Assembly (NCBI RefSeq): GCF_024721995.1
Contig: NZ_JANQBC010000001.1
Location: 372,001 to 436,000 of the forward strand
Origin: Paenibacillus radicibacter
GTDB taxonomy: Bacteria; Bacillota; Bacilli; Paenibacillales; NBRC-103111
Direction: 5' to 3'
DNA length: 64,000 nucleotides
The notes below the pieces were generated by a model, which saw only the letters and a list, made by a program, of their open reading frames with translations, ran no database searches and was not told the origin of the DNA. Position 1 is the stretch's first letter; every line of letters starts with the position of its first letter. A program made the position numbers and the translations under genes. Of the stretch, positions 8,085 to 16,287 are shown one piece after another.

Positions 8085-8803
8085 TCAATGCCTATTCTTC
8101 CTAACAAAATATGTTTTATATCCTTCATTACTTATTTCTAATAAGTTCAACTGGAGCCCAAAACAGCAGCCCCCATCTATTCCAATCTTGTCCTCTCCAA
8201 ACCAAATTTCTTCTTTGTCATGTATCTTTATTGTTGGTGTATGACCAAACACAACTTTCTTGTCTAAGCTAGTTTTACATTTTATGAAGATGTCTCTTAT
8301 CCAAATAAAATCATCTTCGCTCTGCTTTCTCCAATCTGCATAAAAAGGATTGATTCCTGCATGCACAAATATGTTGTTATCATCTTCATGATAATATGGC
8401 AACCTCTTTAAAAACTCTATATGTCCACTATAATGCTTTTTTATAAACTTTTTTGCTGCTATGTATCGCTCTTCATTAAATCCTTCTTCAAACCAATTTA
8501 GTCCACAATAACTTTCTATTTTTGCAAACCACCATTGAGTAGAAAGTTGCTATCATCATCTTCAAGAATTGATTCAACGAACATTTGATCATGATTTCCT
8601 TTTAATACTATTGCTCCACACTCTTCATTGAGATACTTTATTAGTTCAATGACTTTCTTACTATTCTTACCCCTGTCACAATAGTCTCCAAGTAGAATCA
8701 GTTGATCTTCCTTGTGATTATAGAATACTTTTCCTAACAGCCTAATGAATTCATCATAGCAACCATGAATATCTGAAATAACTAATCTTCGTTTTATTTG
8801 CAT
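8085..8803 (-). pseudogene. Calcineurin-like metallophosphatase split by a frameshift
   Basis: The frame from 8803 encodes MQIKRRLVISDIHGCYDE, GDYCDRGKNS and LKGNHDQM, the D-x-H, GD-x-x-DRG and GNHD metal motifs of PPP-type phosphatases (lambda phosphatase or diadenosine tetraphosphatase family). It stops at 8516 after LLNGGLQK. In the -1 frame the sequence continues at once (KIESYCGLNWFEEG...) through FVHAGINP and VFGHTPT, the remaining metal ligands, to 8085. The break is at a run of five A, so one A is missing, or a -1 ribosomal slip joins them. All motifs are otherwise intact at the usual total length of about 240 residues. Confidence 0.8.
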
Positions 8804-9025
8804 TCACCCCATTCCCTTTATCCCAAGTAGATTTACAATCTTTTCTGTTTGATATATTACTTTTACCTTTTCTGAATCAATTATCTCCTTCAATACAATT
8901 TGATCGAATTTACATTTTTCATTATTAATCAAATATATTTCTCCAAACCTAGCTTGAATTCCTCTAATATCTCCATTATCAAAGCATTTTTCAATAAACA
9001 ACCTTGCTGTTTCAGATACGATCAT
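8804..9025 (-). CDS. Small protein of unknown function
   Basis: 73 residues, MIVSETARLFIEKCFDNGDIRG. It abuts the metallophosphatase start with no gap, so the two are probably co-translated. No domain recognised. Confidence 0.5.
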   Translation of the reverse strand: MIVSETARLFIEKCFDNGDIRGIQARFGEIYLINNEKCKFDQIVLKEIIDSEKVKVIYQTEKIVNLLGIKGMG

Positions 9026-9038
9026 TCGATGTTCCTCT

Positions 9039-9581
9039 CTATGTTCTTAACGATTGAACTATTACTACACTAAGATTTATCATTGCGTGAGCTATTATTG
9101 TTACGTAAATTGTTTTAGATTTGTTGAAGTAGAAGCAGAAGACCACACCAACTGCGAAATAACCCAGAAACCCATTCATACTGAAATGAAACAATGCGAA
9201 TAACAACGAACTGAATGTTGCTGCAAAATACGAGAAGTCATTGTATCGCTTTTGAAGTTCTCCATAGATTATTTTTCGGAACACGATTTCCTCTAAGACT
9301 GGAGCGACTAAAACAGTATAAACCGACATTACTGGAATAAATGTCATTGCCTTCATTGATAGATTCGGTTCAGGAGAAAGTAAGAAGTTGCAAATACCTT
9401 GAGAAATAATAGCTACAGCAAAAGCATAGTACGACAGTTCGAGATTTGCTGTGTTGAGTAAGATTAAATTAAAGTCGGTAGTCCTTATCTCTTCTTTAAG
9501 CAAGTATAAGATTAAAAGTAAAGTAATCAGAGGAGTAAGAACTATGGTGTATTTGTTTTGAAATAAGTATGAAACAAGCAT
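9039..9581 (-). CDS. CPBP (Abi/CAAX-type) intramembrane metalloprotease
   Basis: 180 residues with about five membrane helices. It has the family motifs EEIVFR (about residues 98-103), FALFHFSMN (about 129-137) and IIAHAMIN near the end, which hold the catalytic Glu and metal-binding His residues. CPBP proteases cleave within membranes and occur in bacteriocin immunity and abortive-infection-like roles. In a phage, roles in superinfection exclusion or peptide processing are possible. The first membrane helix is preceded by almost no cytoplasmic segment, so this is a short family member. Confidence 0.82.
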   Translation of the reverse strand: MLVSYLFQNKYTIVLTPLITLLLILYLLKEEIRTTDFNLILLNTANLELSYYAFAVAIISQGICNFLLSPEPNLSMKAMTFIPVMSVYTVLVAPVLEEIVFRKIIYGELQKRYNDFSYFAATFSSLLFALFHFSMNGFLGYFAVGVVFCFYFNKSKTIYVTIIAHAMINLSVVIVQSLRT

Positions 9582-9639
9582 GAATCCGAAATAATAAAAA
9601 ACTATGTATTGATATTTTTTATTTATAGACTTTCCTCCT

Positions 9640-9685
9640 TAATAAAAAAATAGGTTTAGCAGTTATTTCCTCTTCTGCTAAACCT
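9640..9685 (-). terminator. Intrinsic terminator after the ThyX-like gene
   Basis: Minus-strand 11-bp stem AGGTTTAGCAG/CTGCTAAACCT (9685-9675 and 9662-9652) with a 12-base loop, followed by ATTTTTTTATT. It ends the transcript that runs through the nucleotide-metabolism genes. Confidence 0.85.
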
Positions 9686-9726
9686 AGTGTATATCTATTA
9701 ATTTGTTATGTCAATATCATTTTTTA

Positions 9727-10656
9727 TTATTTCATTTTATCCCACATCGTTGGAACCTTTTTACCAACAGTGTTTTGAATTAGCTCATATAGAGATGTGT
9801 TTTCATTGCTAGAAAATCCTTTATCATTAGCTAACTTTTTCAGTTCATTGATTGTGTACCTTTTGTCTCTTAGTGTTCTCATTGCCTTTTCCCACATGAC
9901 TGTATGCGAACCATGATAGTCCATCAGGTTCTCCCATTTATCTTTGTCTAACTCTAAGCAGCATTCCCACATATCATTAACAATTTCGATAGTAGCTCCT
10001 TGTGCTCCTTGTTCCCACAATCGCTGTCTAAACACATTCTTTGCTAAAGCTTCCTCACTAAACTCAAAAATGAATGGTGGCATGATATAGCCAACTGGTA
10101 ATTCTGAACGAGCTGATTGCAATTGCTCTTTTACTTCAGGTGTTTGGTCACCTTTACCACATACATTGATAACATCCAAGATCCTTTGCCAATTTCGTGA
10201 AACATAGCCTTCTTTATCTTTTGTTTCAACAGGTACTTCAATACCATAAGGAAGATTAGCTCTTTGTCCTGCGGCAATTCTCGTATTCCGTCCAACAGAA
10301 TATGTAACTAAATGATCGTAATTCGGTTTACCAACACCGACATACAGAAAAGATACGGACTCACCTCTAATTGGTTCATAGGAGTGATGTGACTTAACCA
10401 TCTTATTAGAAAATCTATCTGTGTTTTTCATGTCATTGTATCTGCCAAGATAAGCTGCTGCTTTGAATGCTGAGAATAACTTAGAAGTGTCAGTAGATCT
10501 AAAAGCAATAACTCTTCCTTTCTGAATAACTTTAGTTCCTGTTAGTGCTTCTAGCTCCTGTAACGCTGATTCTAAATAGTTAAGATCATCGTTGACCCAA
10601 TCCCCTAGAATTACTCTCTCTGATTTAATAAGTTCATCATGATTTAGTTTAAACAT
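9727..10656 (-). CDS. Possible divergent flavin-dependent thymidylate synthase (ThyX-like)
   Basis: 309 residues. The segment DHLVTYSVGRNTRIAAGQRANLPYG resembles the Arg-rich substrate and flavin loop of ThyX. RSELPVGY and NVFRQRLWEQGAQGATIEI echo the ThyX blocks 'ARxxLP' and 'FxxLRxxxxAQxEI'. The canonical RHRxxSxNExSxR motif is not present, so the call is tentative. Location supports it: the same operon has dUTPase (makes dUMP) and ribonucleotide reductase, and a thymidylate kinase lies elsewhere in the window. AAAGGGAG is the ribosome site. Confidence 0.4.
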   Translation of the reverse strand: MFKLNHDELIKSERVILGDWVNDDLNYLESALQELEALTGTKVIQKGRVIAFRSTDTSKLFSAFKAAAYLGRYNDMKNTDRFSNKMVKSHHSYEPIRGESVSFLYVGVGKPNYDHLVTYSVGRNTRIAAGQRANLPYGIEVPVETKDKEGYVSRNWQRILDVINVCGKGDQTPEVKEQLQSARSELPVGYIMPPFIFEFSEEALAKNVFRQRLWEQGAQGATIEIVNDMWECCLELDKDKWENLMDYHGSHTVMWEKAMRTLRDKRYTINELKKLANDKGFSSNENTSLYELIQNTVGKKVPTMWDKMK

Positions 10657-10715
10657 GCTGTATTCTCCCTTTACGATCTAATATGTATTTTGAATCTAAC
10701 TTGTCTTTATTTAGA

Positions 10716-11003
10716 TTATTCAACTACAGTCCAATCTTCTGCTAACATATCCGTCTGGGAGGCAAGCCAACCTACTACAATACTTCCGTCTGCTGCTTTC
10801 ATATCTATATGCCCATTAATTTTCACTTTATCGGCAATACTCTTTTTTGTGAAACCAACATGTTTTTGTGCAGCTCCACGCAAATCCGCAGGGGAAACAT
10901 CAGATCCTTCAACATGATAAATAAACATTCCTTTACCATTCCAACTTTCTCGCGCAACCTTCTTACCTTCCTTTAAAGCTTCCAATGCTTGTCCAAAATT
11001 CAT
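10716..11003 (-). CDS. tad2: Tad2-like anti-Thoeris sponge (DUF2829)
   Basis: 95 residues. MNFGQALEALKEGKKVARESWNGKGMFIYHV at the start and HIDMKAADGSIVVGWLASQTDMLAEDW at the end are hallmark stretches of the DUF2829 family. The family includes Tad2, which binds and sequesters the gcADPR signal made by Thoeris defence. Whether this member has that specificity is inferred. Its ATG overlaps the stop of the upstream gene (ATGA). Confidence 0.85.
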   Translation of the reverse strand: MNFGQALEALKEGKKVARESWNGKGMFIYHVEGSDVSPADLRGAAQKHVGFTKKSIADKVKINGHIDMKAADGSIVVGWLASQTDMLAEDWTVVE

Positions 11004-11455
11004 TTAACATTCTCCTTTTCAAATAAAATATCGCAAATCTTATTCAAATACCTGTCAAACATCATGTTTCCAAACCCATAAGCATCCTTTTCAGTCCATT
11101 GCTGAATGTAACCATCCCCTTCAGAGACGTAAGCCATTCTTCCTTTGCACCATTTAAAAGGATTATTGACTCGTTGATAACTATGTCTAATTTCATGATA
11201 TAGAGTACTTATTGTATGAAATAGTATAAGATATGAATCCTCTTCCCTGCACTTTAATTTAATGTTATACATAAGGATAATTATTTTGTCATTTTTGTCT
11301 GTAAATGCTCCATTTATATGGCTGTTGAAAAGTATTTCTTTTAGTTCTTTAAAAGTCCATTTGAGTCTAAATCGCAGTAAATCAATTAGTATATGAATTT
11401 TATTGTCATAGATAATGATCTCTGTTTTTAGTTTCAAGTACTTCTTATTCAGCAA
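11000..11455 (-). CDS. Predicted zinc metallopeptidase-like protein
   Basis: 151 residues from a TTG at 11455. STLYHEIRHSYQRV is an HExxH zinc site, and EKDAYGFGNMM downstream supplies a plausible third ligand, as in the HEMRH-type phage proteins (compare 62314-63444). The start is doubtful: the nearest strong ribosome site (AAGGAGGTGA, about 11523-11532) lies 70 bases further upstream and no ATG, GTG or TTG follows it in this frame. The first half is helical and Lys/Ile rich. Confidence 0.6.
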   Translation of the reverse strand: MLNKKYLKLKTEIIIYDNKIHILIDLLRFRLKWTFKELKEILFNSHINGAFTDKNDKIIILMYNIKLKCREEDSYLILFHTISTLYHEIRHSYQRVNNPFKWCKGRMAYVSEGDGYIQQWTEKDAYGFGNMMFDRYLNKICDILFEKENVK

Positions 11456-11514
11456 ATTGATACAATCGATAACCTGATTTGTTTTAATTAATTTTGATTT
11501 ATTGATTACTTTTA

Positions 11515-11552
11515 AGGTGAGTCACCTCCTTCCCACTCATACTCTTGTGAGT
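11515..11552 (-). promoter_or_regulatory. Ribosome site buried in a palindrome
   Basis: Sense strand: AGGTGA-C-TCACCT (11527-11515) contains the 3' part of AAGGAGGTGA. Just upstream is a second small hairpin (ACTCA...TGAGT, about 11552-11535). Together they could mask a ribosome site between dUTPase and the metallopeptidase-like gene. Confidence 0.4.
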
Positions 11553-11559
11553 AGCTTAT

Positions 11560-11991
11560 TTAATTAGTCCCTGTAGAACCGATACCATTACGATCAGGAT
11601 TACCTAATTGTTTTACTTCAAGAAATTCAACATCTTCCATCTTCTTGTTGATGCGAAATTGACAAATACGTTCACCCTTCTTGATTACAGTTTCTCGCAT
11701 TGCTAATGCAGGAAAATGCCATTGGTCGTTATCACCACAGTAAGACTCATCAATAACGCCGTATGAATTAGTTTGTAGAATTCCAAAATTTTTAAATGTG
11801 CTTGAGCGTGGTACAACATTTGCTTCATATCCTTCAGGTAATTCCATTGCAATTCCTAACGGGATTAATTTGTATTCAAATTGCTTTAGTTCAATATCAG
11901 TCGCAGAACGTAAATCCACCCAATCACCGATTTCGATTTTACTGATATTTTCTAATGTTTCATCGAAGTATTTAATTTTGATTTGTTTCAT
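11560..11991 (-). CDS. dut: Trimeric dUTP diphosphatase
   Basis: 143 residues, standard length. The dUTPase motifs are in order: DLRSA (1), PRSSTF (2), [11 protein letters not shown] (3), GERICQFRI (4) and RNGIGSTG (5, the P-loop-like tail). It converts dUTP to dUMP and diphosphate, keeping uracil out of DNA and feeding dTMP synthesis. It follows nrdF with 74 bases between, which hold a hairpin. Ribosome site AGGAGAG. Confidence 0.95.
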   Translation of the reverse strand: MKQIKIKYFDETLENISKIEIGDWVDLRSATDIELKQFEYKLIPLGIAMELPEGYEANVVPRSSTFKNFGILQTNSYGVIDESYCGDNDQWHFPALAMRETVIKKGERICQFRINKKMEDVEFLEVKQLGNPDRNGIGSTGTN

Positions 11992-12040
11992 ATATACTCT
12001 CCTATTATTAAATTTTGCTTAATTAAATTCATTTGTTTTA

Positions 12041-12064
12041 AAGGAGAGATTCAAAACTCTCCTT
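12041..12064 (-). promoter_or_regulatory. Hairpin between nrdF and dut that can also pair with the dut ribosome site
   Basis: Sense strand AAGGAGAG-N8-CTCTCCTT directly after the nrdF stop. The CTCTCCT arm is also complementary to AGGAGAG, the dut ribosome site at 12003-11997. Two exclusive pairings are therefore possible. The T-run after the stem is short, so a terminator role is weak. Confidence 0.45.
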
Positions 12065-12065
12065 C

Positions 12066-13058
12066 TTAGTACCAATTTTGACTTGCTCGTTCATTCAGAT
12101 ATGTAAAATCTTCATCTCTTAATGCCTCAACCTTGCCTTTTTGATATCCAGAACCTTTGGTCGAAAAGAAGTCGTTCGTACTCGTTTCTGTTCGAATTCC
12201 ATTGAGAACAATTGCATTTACTTCTTCTGATTCAAATTGTGGCTCAAGTCCTAAATTCATCATTGCTTTATTAGCGTTATAACGAATATATTTTTTAACT
12301 TCATGTGTCAAACCGATTGCATCATACAACTTCTCTGTATATTCCAATTCATTCTTGTACAGATCCATAAGAAACTCTTGAACAAATTTATCAGCTGCAC
12401 CTTGATCCTCATTGGACATTTTTCGATATACTTCCTGAGCAAGCAATCCAACGAACACGCCATGCACACTCTCGTCACGAATGATCAACTTAATAATCTC
12501 ACCACTCGCAACCATTTTACCTTGACCAGCAAGGAACAGCGGATAGAAGAATCCAGAATAGAATAAAAATGACTCTAAAAACACAGAAGCAACAAGTGCC
12601 CTATATAAACTTAAATTGTCTCCATCAACAATTCCTGTATACTTTTCATTAATCTTCGACACCTTACGTTGCAAATGCTTATCTTTTTTAACCCATTCAA
12701 ACGTTTCATTAATCATTTCTGTACTAGCGACTGTAGTAAAGATTGTACTGTAACTCTTGGCGTGTACCTCTTCCATTGCAGCTTGAAATATTAGAACAGC
12801 TTTCTTCTGCTTTTCTTTAATGTGCTGTGCGATCATTGGCATTCCAACATTACCTTGCTCTGTGTCTAGTAATGTTAAACCACCTAATACCTTCATAAAC
12901 GTGTCTTTCTCGATTTCACTTAACTTACTCCATGATTTCATATCTTTAGATACAGGGATTTCCGTATCTAACCAAAACTGAGATGTATTTTGTGACCAAA
13001 GTAATTCCGTATAATCTGATTCTGGAGAGTTCCAGTTAACAGCTTCGAATGTTTTCAT
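12066..13058 (-). CDS. nrdF: Class Ib ribonucleotide reductase beta subunit
   Basis: 330 residues, contiguous, without the intron seen in some SPβ relatives. Metal-site segments are visible: TLLDTEQGN, AAMEEVHAKSYS (E-x-x-H) and IRDESVHGVF. The small subunit makes the tyrosyl radical with a dinuclear Mn or Fe site. It ends TYLNERASQNWY and sits 12 bases after nrdE. Confidence 0.95.
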   Translation of the reverse strand: MKTFEAVNWNSPESDYTELLWSQNTSQFWLDTEIPVSKDMKSWSKLSEIEKDTFMKVLGGLTLLDTEQGNVGMPMIAQHIKEKQKKAVLIFQAAMEEVHAKSYSTIFTTVASTEMINETFEWVKKDKHLQRKVSKINEKYTGIVDGDNLSLYRALVASVFLESFLFYSGFFYPLFLAGQGKMVASGEIIKLIIRDESVHGVFVGLLAQEVYRKMSNEDQGAADKFVQEFLMDLYKNELEYTEKLYDAIGLTHEVKKYIRYNANKAMMNLGLEPQFESEEVNAIVLNGIRTETSTNDFFSTKGSGYQKGKVEALRDEDFTYLNERASQNWY

Positions 13059-13070
13059 TTATTTACTCCT

Positions 13071-15164
13071 TTACACACTGCAAGAGATGCACTCTTCAAT
13101 TGTCTTTTTCTTGGTTCGAGTATAGTACAACGTTTTTAAACCCTTCTTCTGTGCGTAGATGTAGTATTTTGATAAATCTCTAGTTGTTAAATCATCCTTT
13201 ACATAAAGGATTGTTGAAATAGCTTGGTCTACGTGCTGTTGTGCTTCAGCTACCAAATCAATTAAGTTAAACATATCCATGTCATATGCTTCTTTGTAGA
13301 AGAAGAAATTCTCTCCGCTTAAATAAGGCATCGGATAGATTGTCTTCGAATCCCCATATTCACGTTCTTCGATCTTCTGTGTAATAGGTGCAATAGATGC
13401 AGTTGAAGATTGTAGATAAGAAATCGAGCCAGTTGGTGCAACGCAGAGGCGATATGCATGATACAATCCAAACTCAGCTACTTCTTCCATTAGACGTTTC
13501 CAATCTTCAATAGTAGGAATATCTGTCCAATCAAATAATTTCTTCACCTTATCTGTTTTAGGAGAATAATCATTCACCAAGTATTTAGTAAAATAGTTAC
13601 CATTCGCATATTCGCTTCTCTCAAAATCCTTGAAAGTCTCATTACGTTCTTTGGCGATAAGCATTGAACGTTCTAGGGAGTAGTAGTTCATCATCATAAA
13701 GAAGGTTCGAACAAAGTCTTTAGCCTCAACAGATTCGTATTGAGTTTTGTTTGTCGCTAAGTACCCATGTAAATTCATTGCACCAAGACCTACAGAGTGC
13801 AGTTCACGATTTGCCTTTGCTACTCCCGGAGCATTGGCTATATTAGTTTTGTTACTTACAATAGTAAGAGCATCCATTGCATTATGTATTGTCTCTCTCA
13901 TTCGTTTATTCTTCATGACATTTACAATATTTAAAGAACCAAGATTACATGAAATATCTCTACCAATAATGTCTTCTTTGCCATAATCAGTAATCGTTGA
14001 TACTTCACTCAACATTGAAATTTCAGAACAGAGATTAGAAAATTTTACCATATTTATTTCTTTTAAAGCATGACATTCATTTGCATTATCAACGAACATT
14101 ATGTACGGATAACCTGATTCCATCTGGGTTTGTGCAATCTTTGTCATTAAATCTCTCGCAGCGATTTTTTTCTTACGCACATTCGGATTGTTCACTAACT
14201 CATCATACATCTCACTGATATCCATATCATCGAGATGAACTCCATATTCCTTATACACAGTAAGAGGATAGAATAAGTACATATCTTTATCTTTTTCCAC
14301 AAGTTCGAAAAATTTATTAGGTGCAACTACGCCGAGGGACAATGTTTTGATCCGTGTTTTTTCATCGGCATTGATTTTTTTTGTATCCAAGAATGATTCA
14401 ATGTCTGAATGAAATACGTTTAAATATGCAGATCCTGAACCATCCCTCTGACCAAGCTGATTAGCGTAAGAGAATGCATCTTCAAGCAACTTCATTACTG
14501 GTAACACACCACTTGCGCGACCTTCAATCCCTTTAATAGCTTCGTCTGCGCCTCTTATTTTACTAAGATTAAGGCTGACTCCCCCACCTAACTTACTGAG
14601 TTGCAAAGCTTGATTAATGGCAAATGATATATCGTTCATTGAGTCGTTAACCTCTAGTAAAAAGCAGCTAACTAACTCCCCTCGTTGCTTACGTCCTGCA
14701 CTAAGCATTGATGGCGTGGCAGGTTGATACTCCTGTGAAATAAGAATATCTGCTTGTCGCATTGCTTTGTTAATATCACCATCACCTAGAAATAAAGCAA
14801 CAACTGATACTCGATCCTCATAACGCTCTAAGAATTTTGTTCCATCCTTAGTTTTTAGAGAGTAATTGTTATAGAACTTAAACGCACTCATAAAAGACGG
14901 AAATCTGAATTTCTTCGAGTAAACAAATTTGAATAATCTCTTTACGTCACTAAACTTGTACTTATCAAATAATTCTTTCTCGTAGTAATCATTTTCGATT
15001 AAGTAATCAATCTTTTCTTCTAAATCATGAAAGAATACTGTGTTCTGATTTACATAATCAACAAAGTAACTCTTAACTGCTTCTTTGTCCTTTTCAAACT
15101 GAAACTGTCCATCTTTCTTAACCATAATCTCATTGTTGAGTTGAATCCACTTCTGTACTGACAA
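13071..15164 (-). CDS. nrdE: Class Ib ribonucleotide reductase alpha subunit
   Basis: 697 residues, full family length. Visible are QEYQPATPSMLSAGRKQRGELVSCF (substrate loop Cys), DISCNLGSLNIVN, LYHAYRLCVAPTGSISYLQ and the redox tail CISC near the C-terminus. It reduces ribonucleoside diphosphates to deoxy forms for phage DNA synthesis. No intein or intron interrupts it. Its start overlaps nrdI by 35 bases. Confidence 0.97.
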   Translation of the reverse strand: MSVQKWIQLNNEIMVKKDGQFQFEKDKEAVKSYFVDYVNQNTVFFHDLEEKIDYLIENDYYEKELFDKYKFSDVKRLFKFVYSKKFRFPSFMSAFKFYNNYSLKTKDGTKFLERYEDRVSVVALFLGDGDINKAMRQADILISQEYQPATPSMLSAGRKQRGELVSCFLLEVNDSMNDISFAINQALQLSKLGGGVSLNLSKIRGADEAIKGIEGRASGVLPVMKLLEDAFSYANQLGQRDGSGSAYLNVFHSDIESFLDTKKINADEKTRIKTLSLGVVAPNKFFELVEKDKDMYLFYPLTVYKEYGVHLDDMDISEMYDELVNNPNVRKKKIAARDLMTKIAQTQMESGYPYIMFVDNANECHALKEINMVKFSNLCSEISMLSEVSTITDYGKEDIIGRDISCNLGSLNIVNVMKNKRMRETIHNAMDALTIVSNKTNIANAPGVAKANRELHSVGLGAMNLHGYLATNKTQYESVEAKDFVRTFFMMMNYYSLERSMLIAKERNETFKDFERSEYANGNYFTKYLVNDYSPKTDKVKKLFDWTDIPTIEDWKRLMEEVAEFGLYHAYRLCVAPTGSISYLQSSTASIAPITQKIEEREYGDSKTIYPMPYLSGENFFFYKEAYDMDMFNLIDLVAEAQQHVDQAISTILYVKDDLTTRDLSKYYIYAQKKGLKTLYYTRTKKKTIEECISCSV

Positions 15165-15510
15165 GTTTTAATACCTCCTGTTTAAATACCTCTACGTCTT
15201 TTGATGTACCAGATAATTCGAACCTATGTATAATTGGAACGGAGTATAATTCTGCAATTATAACTGCGGCTATCGAGTATCTACTTCCCCAGTTCATGTT
15301 TCCACTAGATGCGACACCCATTAAATTCAATTTATTTAATTTCAAAAATTCCTGTGTTGTTTCTGGAATCTTACCAAATCCTGTTGTGTAAGTGATTAAT
15401 ACATATGGCTCTTCTACTAATAAATTATTATGTATTTTTGTATTTCTAACATTTAACTTATCTACAAACCTCTTAACATTTCCAGTCTTACTATCGTATA
15501 CAACTAACAG
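15130..15510 (-). CDS. nrdI: NrdI flavodoxin-like activator of class Ib RNR, apparent CTG start
   Basis: The frame reads LLVVYDSKTGNVKRFVDKL, then TYTTGFGKIPETT, GVASSGNMNWGSRYSIAA and PIIHRFELSGTSKDV: FMN-loop and family motifs of NrdI at the usual length (126 residues). The only start-like codon at the expected N-terminus is CTG at 15510, because an in-frame TGA lies six codons earlier. GTGGAG is just upstream, and the start overlaps the stop of the Acb2-like gene. An internal ATG at 15345 would cut away the flavin loop. Confidence 0.85.
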   Translation of the reverse strand: MLVVYDSKTGNVKRFVDKLNVRNTKIHNNLLVEEPYVLITYTTGFGKIPETTQEFLKLNKLNLMGVASSGNMNWGSRYSIAAVIIAELYSVPIIHRFELSGTSKDVEVFKQEVLKLVSTEVDSTQQ

Positions 15511-15749
15511 GAAGCTCCACTCTTTTCATTGATTAAATAATTCCTTGCAATACTCGCATTTGCCCACATAACAGAATCCTCTAGCTCTGTCATTGCTTTG
15601 GATTTCTCACGACTATTTGGACACAACTCATCAATCAAATAAGCCAATTCTTTAGCCTTTTCTCTTATTGCACTATACTTCTCTGCTTGCCCTTCTTTTG
15701 GTGAATGATACATAAAGTTATTCTCAATGGTTGGATTAATACTAATCAC
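15504..15749 (-). CDS. Acb2/Tad1-type cyclic-nucleotide sponge candidate
   Basis: 81 residues. YSAIREKAKELAYLIDEL, PNSREKSKAMTELEDSVMWANASIARN is the helix pair typical of the Acb2/Tad1 hairpin family in Bacillus phages. Characterised members form hexamers that bind cyclic di- and oligonucleotides of CBASS and, in some cases, gcADPR of Thoeris. The ligand of this one is inferred. It heads the nrdI-nrdE-nrdF-dut series. Ribosome site AAGGAGGTGA. Confidence 0.75.
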   Translation of the reverse strand: MISINPTIENNFMYHSPKEGQAEKYSAIREKAKELAYLIDELCPNSREKSKAMTELEDSVMWANASIARNYLINEKSGASC

Positions 15750-15811
15750 CTCCTTTTATTCTTATGAAATCGTAGTTTCATTGCTTTTCATACCACATCG
15801 TCATGCACTAT

Positions 15812-15967
15812 TTAAGCTTCATCTTCATTTTCATACATCTTATAGGCATCTCCATACCCCTGCCAACTGTATACTCCACACCACTCAAGACACTCCAGAA
15901 AATAGTCTCTATCTAGTAAAGCTTCGTACTTCTCTTTAGGAATTGTTACCATCTCTTGATTCGGCAT
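15812..15967 (-). CDS. Small protein of unknown function (51 aa)
   Basis: MPNQEMVTIPKEKYEALLDR, then LECLEWCGVYSWQGYGDAYKMYEN and an acidic end. GGGGTGAG lies 6 bases before the ATG. The EALLDRD-x-x-LECLE helix is common in short phage proteins. No function known. Confidence 0.6.
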   Translation of the reverse strand: MPNQEMVTIPKEKYEALLDRDYFLECLEWCGVYSWQGYGDAYKMYENEDEA

Positions 15968-15995
15968 TTTTTGCTCACCCCTTGCCTATTATTTT

Positions 15996-16100
15996 TCACT
16001 TCTTAATAAGAGCCACTAACCCATTTACTAAGACACCTAGTAATAAAAACGTACCTAGCCAATGCCAAAAATCTTGAAAGATAAATTCTAAAACTTTTAT
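15996..16100 (-). CDS. Tiny membrane protein with apparent ATA start
   Basis: 34 residues if ATA at 16100 is used: KVLEFIFQDFWHWLGTFLLL followed by GVLVNGLVALIKK, a single membrane helix with a basic end. A TAG directly precedes the ATA in frame, and no ATG, GTG or TTG is available. GGTGGTG lies 6 bases upstream. Confidence 0.4.
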   Translation of the reverse strand: MKVLEFIFQDFWHWLGTFLLLGVLVNGLVALIKK

Positions 16101-16212
16101 CTAAATCACCACCAACCTTGATAAAATACAACTAACAATAACATTTTTCATTTTATCACATCATCAAAAGCAACAATTTCAAACTCAACTAATTAACTCT
16201 CTACCAAATATC

Positions 16213-16287
16213 TTAAGCTTCACTGAATAATCCTATTAGTAAAGCACCTACCCCACCTAGAATAATTGCTGCAAGTAATCCCAAAAT
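16213..16287 (-). CDS. Tiny hydrophobic peptide, ATT or TTG start
   Basis: About 24 residues (LGLLAAIILGGVGALLIGLF plus SEA), one membrane helix. GAGG lies 7 bases before an ATT (16287) and 10 before a TTG (16284). It overlaps the next tiny frame. It could be a holin-like or toxin-like peptide, or a chance frame. Confidence 0.3.
   Translation of the reverse strand: MLGLLAAIILGGVGALLIGLFSEA

Noticed and set aside
9039-9581. Holin
   Set aside because: Several membrane helices, but the EExxxR and two His motifs identify a CPBP protease, and no endolysin gene is adjacent.
13071-15164. Intein or group I intron in the RNR genes, as found in some SPβ relatives
   Set aside because: nrdE and nrdF read through at normal length with family motifs uninterrupted.
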